Source: Prevotella sp.
GTDB taxonomy: Bacteria > Bacteroidota > Bacteroidia > Bacteroidales > Bacteroidaceae
Reading direction: 5' to 3'
DNA: 41,219 bases
Assembly (NCBI GenBank): GCA_017475265.1
Contig: JAFVFY010000052.1
Location: 1-41,219, forward strand
Made by a program: the position numbers and the translations under genes
In this document: positions 5,825 to 14,556 of the stretch, one piece after another
Position numbering within the stretch: the first letter of the stretch is position 1
Layout of the letters: each line of letters opens with the position of its first letter
Notes under the pieces: generated by a model
Told to the model about the DNA's origin: nothing
The model's input: the letters and a program-made list of their open reading frames with translations, nothing else
Databases searched by the model: none

Positions 5825-8088
5825 AACTCATATCCGAGATTGATGAAGAAATAGGCTTTCTTGGTGTGGTTGCTATAGCCTAAGGTAGCACCAAGAGGGC
5901 CGAATATCGTATTGTAATAGTAGGCGAGCTGTGCACCTGCCAACGTGCGATGGTCAAAGAGTTCCTTCACCTTGGGTGCATGTTGTCCGGCAGCCAGACG
6001 CAGCAACACGTAGCTCTTGTTTCCAATTCGCTCCTGGGCCTGAAGCTGGGCGGCCACGAACTGTTGGTGCAGGTACTCCATATTGCCGATGCCGGCGAAA
6101 GGCATCTGCTGCTCGATGTAGTGGCCGAACCACTCGCCGCCAATGGTATTGCCAAACACGGCGGGAGTGACCGTTCCGAAGAGCATACGGCCATAGAGCA
6201 TAGGCTGGAGGGTGAAACGGTTGCCGATGGTAAACGACATGCGCCAGTTGGCACTTACATCGCTCATACCCATAGTCTTACCCTGTTTGTTTCCCTCGGC
6301 ATCGCGGACGTTGAGCTTGGCGAAGTCGTTGGTAAGATAAGCGTATTCGGCGTTAAAGCGCGCACCACGTGTGGGGAAGTTCCAGTTGTCCTCACTATTA
6401 TAGGCCAGTCGGGCACGGTAGCTGACGAAATGTTCGTTTTTGAGTGTTACCTGTTTAGCTGACTCCGAGCCGAGTTTGTTGCGATAGTGGAAAAAGTCCC
6501 AGCGCAGCCCCATCCGCAGGTTGAAATTGCGCAGGTCGAAATTGATGGGCAGGAATTCTGCCTGTGACTGGTTGTAACGGACGTTATAATCCAGGTCGCC
6601 GTAGGTATATACGTCAACATCGTTTCTGTAGAACGTATATCTGAGTGCGGGGCGGGTAAAGAACCGGGGATGAGCGGTGAACTCACCACGGGCCATCAGT
6701 CGCTTACCTAGACGGAGCGTGATGTCGGTTTCTATGGGTACTGACGTCTTCAGCGGTATGTCGAGTCCTAACTGCACGGCGGCATATTCTTCTGTATCGT
6801 AGCGCACTCCGGCATTGAGTTGCACAGACTTTCGGTCGCCTGCCGAGAGGACGACGCGCACACCGTCGCCATCAGGTATCACTTGGCATTCGGCTGTCTG
6901 GTAGAAGAGATCCATGCGCATACTCGTCGTCAGTTCCTGCTCCATCTTGGCATCGATACTGTCAACCTTGTTCAGATGGAATTTCTGCTTCAGGAACCGC
7001 TCTGCCTGCGGAGTCATGTTCTCGAAAGTAAAACTATTGACATGCTGGCGTTCTGTCATAGCGTTCGGACGCAGAGGGTAATAAATGGTGGGGCGGAATG
7101 AGTCGTCGATACCGATGCGCTTCTTCAGGGCGATAATCTCGTCCCAGTGGCGCATGGCTTCTTCCTCACCGTAGCGGATGAGCGAGTCGATGGCCTCAGA
7201 CGTGAAGCTGGCGGTAGAATATCCGTGAGGGTCTACATTCATCCACAGGTCACTGAGGGCCTTGTTCTCCGCGTATTTGTTCACGCAGTTCACATCAATA
7301 ATCTGGCCGACTATCTTCATCGTGCCCGTGATGTCCTCAGCCGTCTTCGGCTTGCCATTCAGCGTGACGCCGATGATGATTTCGGCCCCCATCTCGCGAG
7401 CCACGTCAACGGGATAGTTGTTCTTCAGACCACCATCGACCAGCACCATGTCGCCGATTCTTACTGGCGAGAAAGCGGCAGGGATGGACATCGAGGCACG
7501 TATGGCCTGGGGCAACCGTCCGCTATGGAACACCACCTCGCTGTTGTCCATGATGTTTGTAGCCACACAAGCAAAGGGAATCTTCAGGTCTTTGTTAAAA
7601 TCGAGCGAGTCGGTGTAACCCACGAAAACCTTCTGGAACAGTTCGGCCAGGTTCTTGCCCTTGATGAGACCGCCGGCATTCAGGTTATGCTTGCCGATGG
7701 TCAAGCCCGTGGAAAACAAATAGGTGTTCGCCTTCTTGCGGTCGAGGTAACTCTGACGGCGCAGGTCTTCCTTGTCAGTAATCACGTAGGTCCAGTCCTG
7801 TTTTTTTACCATCGAGTCGAGCGAATGTGCGTTGTAGCCGACGGCATAGAGTCCGCCGACAATACTGCCGATGGACGTGCCGGTAATGATGTCGACGGGA
7901 ATGCCCGCCTTCTCCAAAACCTTCAGCACACCGATGTGCGACATACCCTTTGCGCCGCCTCCACTGAGCACGACGCCAACCTTTTTTCGTGTCAGAGGAC
8001 TTGTCTCCTTAAGGCTCACGCTGTCTGTCTGAGCAATCGCTACGACACACATCAGCGCGGCAACCATTGTCAATAATACCTTTTTCAT
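5821..8088 (-). CDS. Patatin-like phospholipase with C-terminal outer-membrane barrel
   Basis: The 755-residue protein has a signal peptide (ending AIAQ, residue 20) and a patatin domain at about 35-240: oxyanion loop GGGAKG (43-48), nucleophile GTSIG (70-74, Ser72) and catalytic DGG with Asp218. The rest is a POTRA-like linker (about 330-400, FENMTPQAERFLKQKF) and a beta-barrel of the BamA/Omp85 type, ending with the aromatic strand AYFFINLGYEF. This is the PlpD (type Vd secretion) architecture, in which the barrel exports or anchors the lipase. The start lies 10 bp after the stop of an AraC-type gene, giving a two-gene operon. Family knowledge predicts phospholipase A or lysophospholipase activity; whether the domain is surface-exposed is inferred. 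Confidence 0.9.
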   Translation of the reverse strand: MKKVLLTMVAALMCVVAIAQTDSVSLKETSPLTRKKVGVVLSGGGAKGMSHIGVLKVLEKAGIPVDIITGTSIGSIVGGLYAVGYNAHSLDSMVKKQDWTYVITDKEDLRRQSYLDRKKANTYLFSTGLTIGKHNLNAGGLIKGKNLAELFQKVFVGYTDSLDFNKDLKIPFACVATNIMDNSEVVFHSGRLPQAIRASMSIPAAFSPVRIGDMVLVDGGLKNNYPVDVAREMGAEIIIGVTLNGKPKTAEDITGTMKIVGQIIDVNCVNKYAENKALSDLWMNVDPHGYSTASFTSEAIDSLIRYGEEEAMRHWDEIIALKKRIGIDDSFRPTIYYPLRPNAMTERQHVNSFTFENMTPQAERFLKQKFHLNKVDSIDAKMEQELTTSMRMDLFYQTAECQVIPDGDGVRVVLSAGDRKSVQLNAGVRYDTEEYAAVQLGLDIPLKTSVPIETDITLRLGKRLMARGEFTAHPRFFTRPALRYTFYRNDVDVYTYGDLDYNVRYNQSQAEFLPINFDLRNFNLRMGLRWDFFHYRNKLGSESAKQVTLKNEHFVSYRARLAYNSEDNWNFPTRGARFNAEYAYLTNDFAKLNVRDAEGNKQGKTMGMSDVSANWRMSFTIGNRFTLQPMLYGRMLFGTVTPAVFGNTIGGEWFGHYIEQQMPFAGIGNMEYLHQQFVAAQLQAQERIGNKSYVLLRLAAGQHAPKVKELFDHRTLAGAQLAYYYNTIFGPLGATLGYSNHTKKAYFFINLGYEF

Positions 8089-8098
8089 AATTCTATTT

Positions 8099-8995
8099 TC
8101 ATTTGTGATATTTAATTCTATATTCCAATGGAGTCATGCCTGAGTGCTCCTTGAAGTACTTTCCGAAGAACGAGGCATTGGGGAATTTCAGATCATTCGC
8201 TATCTCCTGCATCGTCATATCTGTGAAGCGCAACCGGCGCTGAATAGCCCTCATAGTATAATGCTGGATACAGATACTCGGCCTGATGCTCATCACTTCC
8301 TTGAGAATGGTAGAGAGATATTTCGGCGTGATGCACAGTTGGCTGGCAATTTCATCCACCCTACGGATGCGGCCATCGCTCTCTTCCACCATCCGCATGA
8401 ATTCGTCGATGATGCGCTTTTTATGGAGACTGGAATTGGCTTCCTCCTGCACATTCTGCTCTGGCACTCGCACCACATTATGCCGCATGATTGACAATAT
8501 TTCCAGCAACATCGTGCCGAAGAGCGAACGTATGATTTCAGGGGCGACCACAGATGTCGAGCACTTCATCCTGTCGCATAGCAATTGGAAATAAATGCCA
8601 AGAAGATTGATTTCGTCATCGGTGAGATGGACTACAGGATGCAGTTTAAGCATCGATAAGTCTGGCACGCTGATGGGTGTGTACATTTCGATATTTCCCA
8701 TTTCATTGCGTGTAAGCCAAATCTGTCTGCAGTTAAAATCTGATGAAGTCAGAAAGTTGCTCACAATGTTGTGATTCAAGTAGAGAAACAAGTCATTCTT
8801 TTGTATCTTGACAACAACGCCGTCGTATTCAAACTGTGCCTTTCCCTCGGTGCAAATCAAGAGGACGGCATGCTCTTGCAGACACACTCCACCTGAAGGT
8901 ACGGAGCCAATGTTCTCCATCAATACCAAATCGTCACTATCACCTATGCGATAAGTGTCGTTCCCTTTTCGAGGCCTTAAATCCTGTAGGTCCAT
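8099..8995 (-). CDS. AraC-family transcriptional regulator
   Basis: The 298-residue regulator has an N-terminal effector half (residues 1-170, with VCLQEHAVLLICTEGKAQFE typical of AraC_binding-like beta strands) and a C-terminal AraC HTH pair at about 195-295 (VDEIASQLCITPKYLSTILK, then MQEIANDLKFPNASFFGKYF and SGMTPLEYR). It is unrelated in sequence to the AraC protein at 4940 beyond the HTH. It is the first gene of a likely operon with the patatin/barrel gene 10 bp downstream. A regulator leading its target gene in one operon suggests autoregulation. No perfect -7 box was found just upstream; transcription may start near 9040 or come from the glycerate kinase gene 80 bp upstream. Confidence 0.88.
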   Translation of the reverse strand: MDLQDLRPRKGNDTYRIGDSDDLVLMENIGSVPSGGVCLQEHAVLLICTEGKAQFEYDGVVVKIQKNDLFLYLNHNIVSNFLTSSDFNCRQIWLTRNEMGNIEMYTPISVPDLSMLKLHPVVHLTDDEINLLGIYFQLLCDRMKCSTSVVAPEIIRSLFGTMLLEILSIMRHNVVRVPEQNVQEEANSSLHKKRIIDEFMRMVEESDGRIRRVDEIASQLCITPKYLSTILKEVMSIRPSICIQHYTMRAIQRRLRFTDMTMQEIANDLKFPNASFFGKYFKEHSGMTPLEYRIKYHK

Positions 8996-9075
8996 AATGC
9001 ATATATTTCTGTGCTGTTCGTTTTTTACTCAATTTTCGGGTGCAAAATTCGATAAAAATATCCTAAAACCACTGT

Positions 9076-10194
9076 TTAATATTTCCCAAAATGTGTTCTT
9101 TCGAGTAGAAAACGTCTCAAATAGCCAAAAACAGCAGCAATATTCCTCTTCGCCGTCTCTGGCTTCATGATTTCTTCGGCAGGAAGGTCAGGTGGATTAA
9201 TACAATCCACTCGCGAGAAACCAGCATCGAGCAACAGCTGACGGTCATTGACGCGACCAGCGATTAAGGCTACGGGAACGTGGTTAGCCTTGGCTCGCTG
9301 GAGGATGCCAAAGGGGAGCTTGCCCATCAACGTCTGGCGGTCAGCGCTACCTTCGCCCGTGATGACCAGGGAGGCCTCTTTTAGTAGCTCGTCAAATCGG
9401 ATTGTATTGAGCAAGAGGTCGATGCCAGAGCAATAGTCGGCATGCATATATTGCAGGAAGGCATAGCCCAGGCCTCCCGCAGCTCCAGCACCCGGCATGT
9501 TCTGACGGTCGTAGCCAAAGTGCTTGGCAGAAACTTCTGCGAAACGTCTGGCACGGGCATCGAATGCTTGCACCATTTCAGGAGTAGGCTTATTTGCAAA
9601 CTTCTGTGGTCCAAAGACATGAGCAGCGCCATTCTCACCACAGAGAGGATTAGTGACATCGGTGGCTATCGTGAAGTGGACGTCGCCAAGTGCCTTCACC
9701 TCATCCCACGTCTCATGTTTGGCAAAGCCGTCGATGACAGCCCGGAGCATGCCGACGCCGCAGTCGCTGGTAGCGCTGCCGCCCAGTCCTACGATGACGT
9801 GTTTGCAACCTCTGCGAACGGCATCCACCACGAGCTGCCCAGTACCGTAACTAGTAGCCACCATCGGATTGCGCTCCTCTGGGCTGAGCAACGTGAGTCC
9901 GCTGGCCCTGGCAATTTCTATCACAGCCGTGTCGTCCTTTATCAGATACTGTGCCACTATCGGGCGCATCAGCGGGTCTTTTACGTGAACACCCACCAGT
10001 TCGCCGCCCATCGCAATGTGAAAGGCCGTCAGCCAACCCTCCCCGCCATCGCTGACGGGAATCTGTATCACCTTCGCGTCGGGCATTCTCTGTCGGATGC
10101 CTTCTGCCGCTGCCAGATTGGCTTCCACCGATGTCAGACAGCCCTTGAACGAGTCAATGGCCACGAGAATTAAGAGTGATTGATTGCCAGACAT
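9076..10194 (-). CDS. Glycerate kinase (GarK/GlxK family)
   Basis: The 372-residue enzyme phosphorylates D-glycerate with ATP. Family signatures: AIDSFKG near the N-terminus (residues 12-18), PVSDGGEG (46-53), GLGGSATSDCGVGML (about 136-150), PGAGAAGGLGYAF and TGEGSADRQT. Length is normal (E. coli relatives ~380). The family yields 2- or 3-phosphoglycerate depending on the enzyme; this cannot be settled from sequence alone. Its promoter -7 box ends only about 10 bp before the ATG, so the mRNA leader is a few nucleotides or absent. The neighbouring genes do not suggest a glycerate pathway, so it may serve serine, glycerate or pectin-derived catabolism. Confidence 0.92.
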   Translation of the reverse strand: MSGNQSLLILVAIDSFKGCLTSVEANLAAAEGIRQRMPDAKVIQIPVSDGGEGWLTAFHIAMGGELVGVHVKDPLMRPIVAQYLIKDDTAVIEIARASGLTLLSPEERNPMVATSYGTGQLVVDAVRRGCKHVIVGLGGSATSDCGVGMLRAVIDGFAKHETWDEVKALGDVHFTIATDVTNPLCGENGAAHVFGPQKFANKPTPEMVQAFDARARRFAEVSAKHFGYDRQNMPGAGAAGGLGYAFLQYMHADYCSGIDLLLNTIRFDELLKEASLVITGEGSADRQTLMGKLPFGILQRAKANHVPVALIAGRVNDRQLLLDAGFSRVDCINPPDLPAEEIMKPETAKRNIAAVFGYLRRFLLERTHFGKY

Positions 10195-10204
10195 GATCGT
10201 GCTG

Positions 10205-10236
10205 CAAAATTACACTTTTCAATCGAAACGACCAAA
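10205..10236 (-). promoter_or_regulatory. Promoter of glycerate kinase, very short leader
   Basis: On the minus strand, TTTG (10236-10233), 20 bp spacer, TAATTTTG (10212-10205). The ATG is at 10194, so a start site about 5 nt after the box leaves almost no leader. The box continues GCAGCACG, as at 14506. Confidence 0.7.
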
Positions 10237-10379
10237 CAAATCGGTAAAAAAGTGACTAATGAGTAATTAATGATAATACAACCATAGAATAATTCAGGTT
10301 AAAAAATCCAAACTAAGAATAATAATTATTTGAATTGTCAGTTTATTTATTGTTTTGGTTTTAAATAATTGTACGATTC

Positions 10380-12836
10380 TTGAAAATAGATATAAAGAAA
10401 TTATACGGGATTTTAGTTCTCCTACTGGCCACGTTGACAGCTAGTGGGCAGACGTTTATGCTGAAAGGTCTCGTGACCGATGACGAGGGCAATGCCCTGG
10501 AGCTGGCGACGGTGAGCGTTGCCTCACAGGGCAAGATGACCATGACGAACCTGAAGGGCGAGTACAGCATGACGCTTCAGTCGGCTGACTCTGTTGTAGT
10601 GCGTTTCTCCATGATTGGCTATCGTCCGCGCACCCGTACCCTCTATAAGCCTCAGGGCACACAGACGCTACGCATACTGCTGAGGGCAAGCACGGAGCTG
10701 GGCGATGTGGTCATCACGGAAAAGAAACGCCAGACCGACCAGATGGAGCAGCTCGACATCAAGGAGATAAAGGAGACCCCGTCGGTGACGGGCAATGCCG
10801 TAGAGGAACTGGTACAGCAGCAGGCCGGTGTGTCGACCCACAACGAGCTGTCGAGCCAGTACAATGTGCGTGGTGGTTCCTTCGACGAGAACTCCGTGTA
10901 TATAAATAATGTGGAGGTCTACCGACCGTTGCTCATCCGTAGCGGTCAGCAGGAGGGTCTCTCCGTCATCAACTCTGACATGGTGGACCGAGTATCCTTC
11001 TCCAGTGGCGGTTTCCCTGCAAAATATGGCGACAAGATGTCGTCGGCACTCGACATCACCTACCGCACCCCGAAGAAGTTCGAGGCCACGGCTATGGCCA
11101 GCCTCCTGGGGGGTAGCGCCTTCGTGGGAATGAGCACATGGGGCAAAAACAAATCTCAAAACTCAAACCTCAAATCTCCAATCTTCTCCATGAGCCACGG
11201 CCTGCGCTACAAGACAAACCGCTACCTTCTCGGCTCCCTACAAACTACTGGAGAGTATCGACCCAACCAGCTTGATTATCAGACCTATATCACCTTTAAT
11301 CCCAACCGCCGATGGACGATTAACCTGCTTGGCAATATCTCGGAGAACCACTACAACTTCAAGCCCAAAGACCGTGAGACCAGCTTCGGCACGATGGAGG
11401 ATGTGAAGTCCTTCCGGGTGTATTTCGACGGTCAGGAGCGCGACATCTTCCGCACGCTCTTCGGTACGGCCTCAATTACCCGCCACATCACCGACTCCAT
11501 GCACGTGAAGCTGTTGTGGTCGGCTTTCCACACCAAGGAGCAGGAACGCTACGACATCCAGGGACAGTACTGGCTCGACGACACGCAGAGCTCCGAGCAG
11601 CTGGGCGTGGGCACTTACGCAGAACATGCCCGCAACTACCTCACGGCCAATGTGCAGAGCCTCAAGCTGCTGTTCAACCGTCAGTTGCGCCATCACGACA
11701 TCGAGGGTGCGCTCACCGTGAAGTGGGAGCACATCAAGGAGCAGAGCCGTGAGTACGAGATGCGTGACTCCAGCGGCTACTCCGTACCCCATACCGGCGA
11801 CCGCCTGGACCTCATCTACACCCTCTCTTCACGCCAAGACATGAAGAGCACCCGCATAGAAGGCTACCTGCAGGACACCTACAAGTGGACCAGCGGCGGC
11901 AAAAAAGTTTCAGAGGGCACAGAGGATACGGAGGTCACGGAGACGTTCTACTCGCTGAACTATGGCGTGCGCTTTGCCAACTGGTCCTACAACAAGGAGA
12001 CCATCGTCTCGCCGCGTGTATCGCTGGCCATCGTGCCCGGCAGGAATCCCAACCTCACCTACCGTTTCGCCACGGGTCTCTACTACCAGGCACCCTTCTA
12101 CAAGGAGCTGCGCGACACCATCACTCAGGCAGGTGTCACCGTGGTAAAGCTCAATAACAACATCAAGAGCCAGCGCTCCCTGCAGTTCATCGCCGCCGTG
12201 GATTATCGCTTCAAAATGATGAACCGTCCGTTCAAGTTCACGGCCGAGGCCTATTACAAGGCGCTATCGAACCTCATCCCGTATAACGTTCAGAATGTGA
12301 AGATTACGTATTACGGTGAGAACCTCTGCTCGGGCTATGCCGCAGGTCTCGACCTGAAGCTCTTCGGCGAGTTCGTACCCGGCACCGACTCATGGATAAC
12401 GTTCTCCCTCATGCGCACTCAGCAGAAGAAAGACGGCGTGTGGCTCCCCATGCCTACCGACCAGCGCTTCGGCCTGAACCTCCACTTCACCGACTATTTC
12501 CCCGGCACCGACCGCTGGAAGATGACGTTACGTCTGGCCTACGCCGACGGCCTGCCCTTCGGAGCACCTCACCGGGGAATAGACGAGCAGAACTTCCGGG
12601 CACCGGCCTACAAGCGTGCCGACATCGGAATGAGCTTCCTGGCCTACCGCAACCCCTCCACGATGCCTACGGTGAGTGTCAAGCGCGTATGGCTCGGGCT
12701 CGACTGCCTGAACCTTTTCGGCATATCAAACGTGAACAGCTACTACTGGGTCACCGACGTGAGCAACCGTCAGTGGGCTGTGCCCAACTACCTCACAGGA
12801 CGCCAGATAAACGGAAAAGTAATCGTCGAACTGTAG
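10380..12836 (+). CDS. TonB-dependent outer-membrane receptor with carboxypeptidase-D-like N-domain
   Basis: The 818-residue protein has a signal peptide (LYGILVLLLATLTASGQ), a CarboxypepD_reg-like domain at about 27-105 (LKGLVTDDEGNALELATVSV, ending LRILL), a TonB plug at about 130-245 (YNVRGGSFDENSVYINNVEV) and a long beta-barrel to the C-terminus. No SusD partner follows, so it is not a classical SusCD pair; the substrate is unknown. The only workable start is TTG at 10380: the frame closes at an upstream stop (10362) and the next ATG would remove the signal peptide. Two in-frame repeats interrupt the barrel: an AAATCTC-type stretch (11151-11179, residues about 258-267) and a CACAGAGG/CACGGAG-type stretch (11908-11943, about 510-521). 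Confidence 0.93.
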   Translation: MKIDIKKLYGILVLLLATLTASGQTFMLKGLVTDDEGNALELATVSVASQGKMTMTNLKGEYSMTLQSADSVVVRFSMIGYRPRTRTLYKPQGTQTLRILLRASTELGDVVITEKKRQTDQMEQLDIKEIKETPSVTGNAVEELVQQQAGVSTHNELSSQYNVRGGSFDENSVYINNVEVYRPLLIRSGQQEGLSVINSDMVDRVSFSSGGFPAKYGDKMSSALDITYRTPKKFEATAMASLLGGSAFVGMSTWGKNKSQNSNLKSPIFSMSHGLRYKTNRYLLGSLQTTGEYRPNQLDYQTYITFNPNRRWTINLLGNISENHYNFKPKDRETSFGTMEDVKSFRVYFDGQERDIFRTLFGTASITRHITDSMHVKLLWSAFHTKEQERYDIQGQYWLDDTQSSEQLGVGTYAEHARNYLTANVQSLKLLFNRQLRHHDIEGALTVKWEHIKEQSREYEMRDSSGYSVPHTGDRLDLIYTLSSRQDMKSTRIEGYLQDTYKWTSGGKKVSEGTEDTEVTETFYSLNYGVRFANWSYNKETIVSPRVSLAIVPGRNPNLTYRFATGLYYQAPFYKELRDTITQAGVTVVKLNNNIKSQRSLQFIAAVDYRFKMMNRPFKFTAEAYYKALSNLIPYNVQNVKITYYGENLCSGYAAGLDLKLFGEFVPGTDSWITFSLMRTQQKKDGVWLPMPTDQRFGLNLHFTDYFPGTDRWKMTLRLAYADGLPFGAPHRGIDEQNFRAPAYKRADIGMSFLAYRNPSTMPTVSVKRVWLGLDCLNLFGISNVNSYYWVTDVSNRQWAVPNYLTGRQINGKVIVEL
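11151..11179 (+). repeat. Heptanucleotide-type repeat inside the TonB receptor gene
   Basis: Imperfect CTCAAA/AAATCTC units encode the low-complexity segment KSQNSNLKSP in a predicted barrel loop. The same family recurs at 20403-20454. Confidence 0.6.
11908..11943 (+). repeat. GGCACAGAGG/CACGGAG repeat inside the TonB receptor gene
   Basis: Consecutive imperfect units (TTTCAGAGG, GCACAGAGG, ATACGGAGG, TCACGGAG), each 8-9 bp, read in frame as VSEGTEDTEVTE, an acidic insert unlike its surroundings. Confidence 0.55.
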
Positions 12837-12837
12837 C

Positions 12838-12884
12838 TTAACGTTTATTGTTTAACGTTTATTGGTTATTGGTTAACGTTTATT
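12838..12884. repeat. AACGTTTATTG tandem between receptor and J-domain genes
   Basis: Three TTAACGTTTATTG copies, one extended to GTTTATTGGTTATTGGTT (12857-12874). The same 18 bp recur inside the gene at 17986-18003. Confidence 0.7.
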
Positions 12885-12888
12885 GTAA

Positions 12889-13671
12889 ATGGCATTTGGA
12901 AAATGGATTGGCGGCTACCTGGGATGGAGCGCCTTCGGCCCCATAGGGGCACTCATAGGATTCCTCGTCGGCTCGGTATGGGACAAGGCCGTCGAAGCCG
13001 GCGGCACTCCACGACTGGAGGGCGGCTCGTCGTTCACAGGCACTACGCGGCAGACCAGGGAGGGCGACCGCAACAGCTTTCTCCTCTCCATGCTCGTGCT
13101 CGCTGCCTACATCATCAGGGCCGATGGTCGTGTGATGCACTCCGAGATGGAGGTGGTGCGTGGCGTCCTCAGGCAGAACTTCGGCGAGGGGGGTGCAAAG
13201 CAGGGCGAGGAAATTCTGCGCCAGCTCTTCGAAGAGGAGAAGCGCATGGGCAAACAGCAGTTCCGTCAGAAGATTCAGGACAGCTGCCGCCAGATAGTCT
13301 CCCACATGGACTATAGCGGTAGGCTACAGCTGCTCAACTTCCTCGTGATGATTGCCCAGGCCGACGGCTATCTGCCACAATCTGAGGTAAACGCGTTAAA
13401 GGACGTGGCCCAGTGGATGCAGATTCCTGTCTCGGAGGTCGACTCCATGCTCCATCTCAACGGTAATTCGCTGGAGGATGCCTACAAGGTGCTTGGCCTG
13501 ACACCCGATGCCACCGACGAGGAGGTACGAAAGACCTACCGCAAATTGGCGCTGGAGCACCATCCCGACCGCGTATCAAACCTCGGCGAGGATGTCCGCA
13601 AGGCCGCCGAGAAGAAGTTCCAGGAAATCAACGCCGCCAAGGAACGGATATACAAAGCCCGAGGGCTATAA
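12889..13671 (+). CDS. TerB and J-domain co-chaperone (DjlA-like)
   Basis: The 260-residue protein begins with a Gly-rich hydrophobic segment (residues 8-31, [20 protein letters not shown]) that could be a membrane anchor. A TerB-like helical domain (about 63-190) and a C-terminal J-domain (195-260) follow. The J-domain has [18 protein letters not shown] with the HPD tripeptide at 225-227, and the final [12 protein letters not shown]. coli DjlA has the same order, and J-domains stimulate the ATPase of DnaK-type Hsp70s. The start follows the receptor stop by 52 bp, a gap filled by repeats. It may be co-transcribed with the receptor, but a functional link is not evident. Confidence 0.88.
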   Translation: MAFGKWIGGYLGWSAFGPIGALIGFLVGSVWDKAVEAGGTPRLEGGSSFTGTTRQTREGDRNSFLLSMLVLAAYIIRADGRVMHSEMEVVRGVLRQNFGEGGAKQGEEILRQLFEEEKRMGKQQFRQKIQDSCRQIVSHMDYSGRLQLLNFLVMIAQADGYLPQSEVNALKDVAQWMQIPVSEVDSMLHLNGNSLEDAYKVLGLTPDATDEEVRKTYRKLALEHHPDRVSNLGEDVRKAAEKKFQEINAAKERIYKARGL

Positions 13672-13685
13672 ACTAAAGAGTTCTT

Positions 13686-13716
13686 CATGTGGCCTCAAGG
13701 CTATATGAAGGCCATG
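13686..13716. terminator. Weak hairpin between convergent genes
   Basis: CATGTGGCCT pairs with AGGCCATG (one bulge) around a ~13-nt loop, followed by TTTT on the plus strand. It lies between the convergent J-domain and LysE genes. Confidence 0.4.
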
Positions 13717-13723
13717 TTTTATC

Positions 13724-14404
13724 TTAGAAGATGTTGTAAAGATGGAGGCTGGTCAGGGTGGTGAGCAGGATGATGACGCTGCCGAGCATGACGACCATAC
13801 CGATAATCTGGTTGATAAGTTTGATGCCGTCGGTGCTAAACTTCGTTCGCACCTGGTCGATGAGCCACGTCAGGCCCCACCACCAGAGGAGGGCGCCGCC
13901 GACGATGCTCACGAATCCTACCACCATCTCAAGGGGCTTGTCGAGCTGCAGTCCGAAGGCGAACTGGGCATATAGGGCCATGAAAAGGAAGACAATGAGG
14001 GGATTGCTCAGCGTGACGAGAAAGGCGGTCACGGCGTTGTGGGTCAGTGTTCCTTTCTGCTGTCCAGGCGTGCGCAGCTTGCGCGTGGGGTCGGAGCGGT
14101 AGGTGTAGTAGCCGAAGCACAACAGCAGGAGGCTTCCCACTATCTGAAGGTAGAAGCGGTTGGTGTCGTTGCTCACGAAGTCGACCACGAGACCCATGCC
14201 AAGACCGGTGATGCCGGCGTAGATGATGTCGCTCAGGGCAGCGCCGCAACCCGTGACGAAGCCATACCAGCGACCCTTGTTCAGCGTACGCTGTACGCAC
14301 AGGACGCCCACAGGCCCCATCGGCGCGGAGGCGATGATTCCTATCAACAAGCCCTTGAAGACGATGTCGAAAAGATTAGGTATGGTGTGTACGTCGAACG
14401 GCAT
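13724..14404 (-). CDS. LysE-type amino-acid exporter
   Basis: The 226-residue inner-membrane protein has about six hydrophobic helices. It opens with the LysE/RhtB signature GLLIGIIASAPMGPVGVLCVQ (a Pro-Met-Gly-Pro core and an RTLNKGRW-GF-TG segment), a middle helix pair, then SNPLIVFLF (the ...TNPK... position of the family) and WLIDQVRTKFS near the end. The frame is open to an ATG at 14446, but a -7 box TACCTTTG lies at 14431-14424, inside that extension. The ATG at 14404 (MPFDVHTIPN) is therefore the likely start. The substrate may be lysine, homoserine or threonine, or a related solute; it cannot be read from sequence. Confidence 0.85.
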   Translation of the reverse strand: MPFDVHTIPNLFDIVFKGLLIGIIASAPMGPVGVLCVQRTLNKGRWYGFVTGCGAALSDIIYAGITGLGMGLVVDFVSNDTNRFYLQIVGSLLLLCFGYYTYRSDPTRKLRTPGQQKGTLTHNAVTAFLVTLSNPLIVFLFMALYAQFAFGLQLDKPLEMVVGFVSIVGGALLWWWGLTWLIDQVRTKFSTDGIKLINQIIGMVVMLGSVIILLTTLTSLHLYNIF

Positions 14405-14423
14405 AACAAAGTAGTAGGTGCTG

Positions 14424-14513
14424 CAAAGGTACGACAATTTTGCCATTTACGACACTCTTTGTGGTTAAAGGAAGTTAAACAGTCTCTCATGTCTGCAAAA
14501 AGCACTATCTTTG
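14424..14513. promoter_or_regulatory. Divergent -7 boxes for the LysE and ROK genes
   Basis: Minus strand: TACCTTTG (14431-14424) continuing GCAGCA. Plus strand: TATCTTTG (14506-14513) continuing GCAGCACG. The shared downstream GCAGCA is notable. No perfect TTTG -33 box is visible for either. Confidence 0.65.
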
Positions 14514-14556
14514 CAGCACGCTTATTCAATATTCATTAACCTATAAATACTACACA

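Noticed and set aside
7147-8076. 309-codon plus-strand ORF opposite the patatin gene
   Set aside because: It is an antisense shadow of a gene with full catalytic motifs. Similar long shadows (10668-11159, 16889-17662, 26537-27400, 30775-31959, 34228-35253) were discarded for the same reason.
14405-14446. N-terminal extension of the LysE protein
   Set aside because: A -7 promoter box lies inside it; the ATG at 14404 gives the normal family start.
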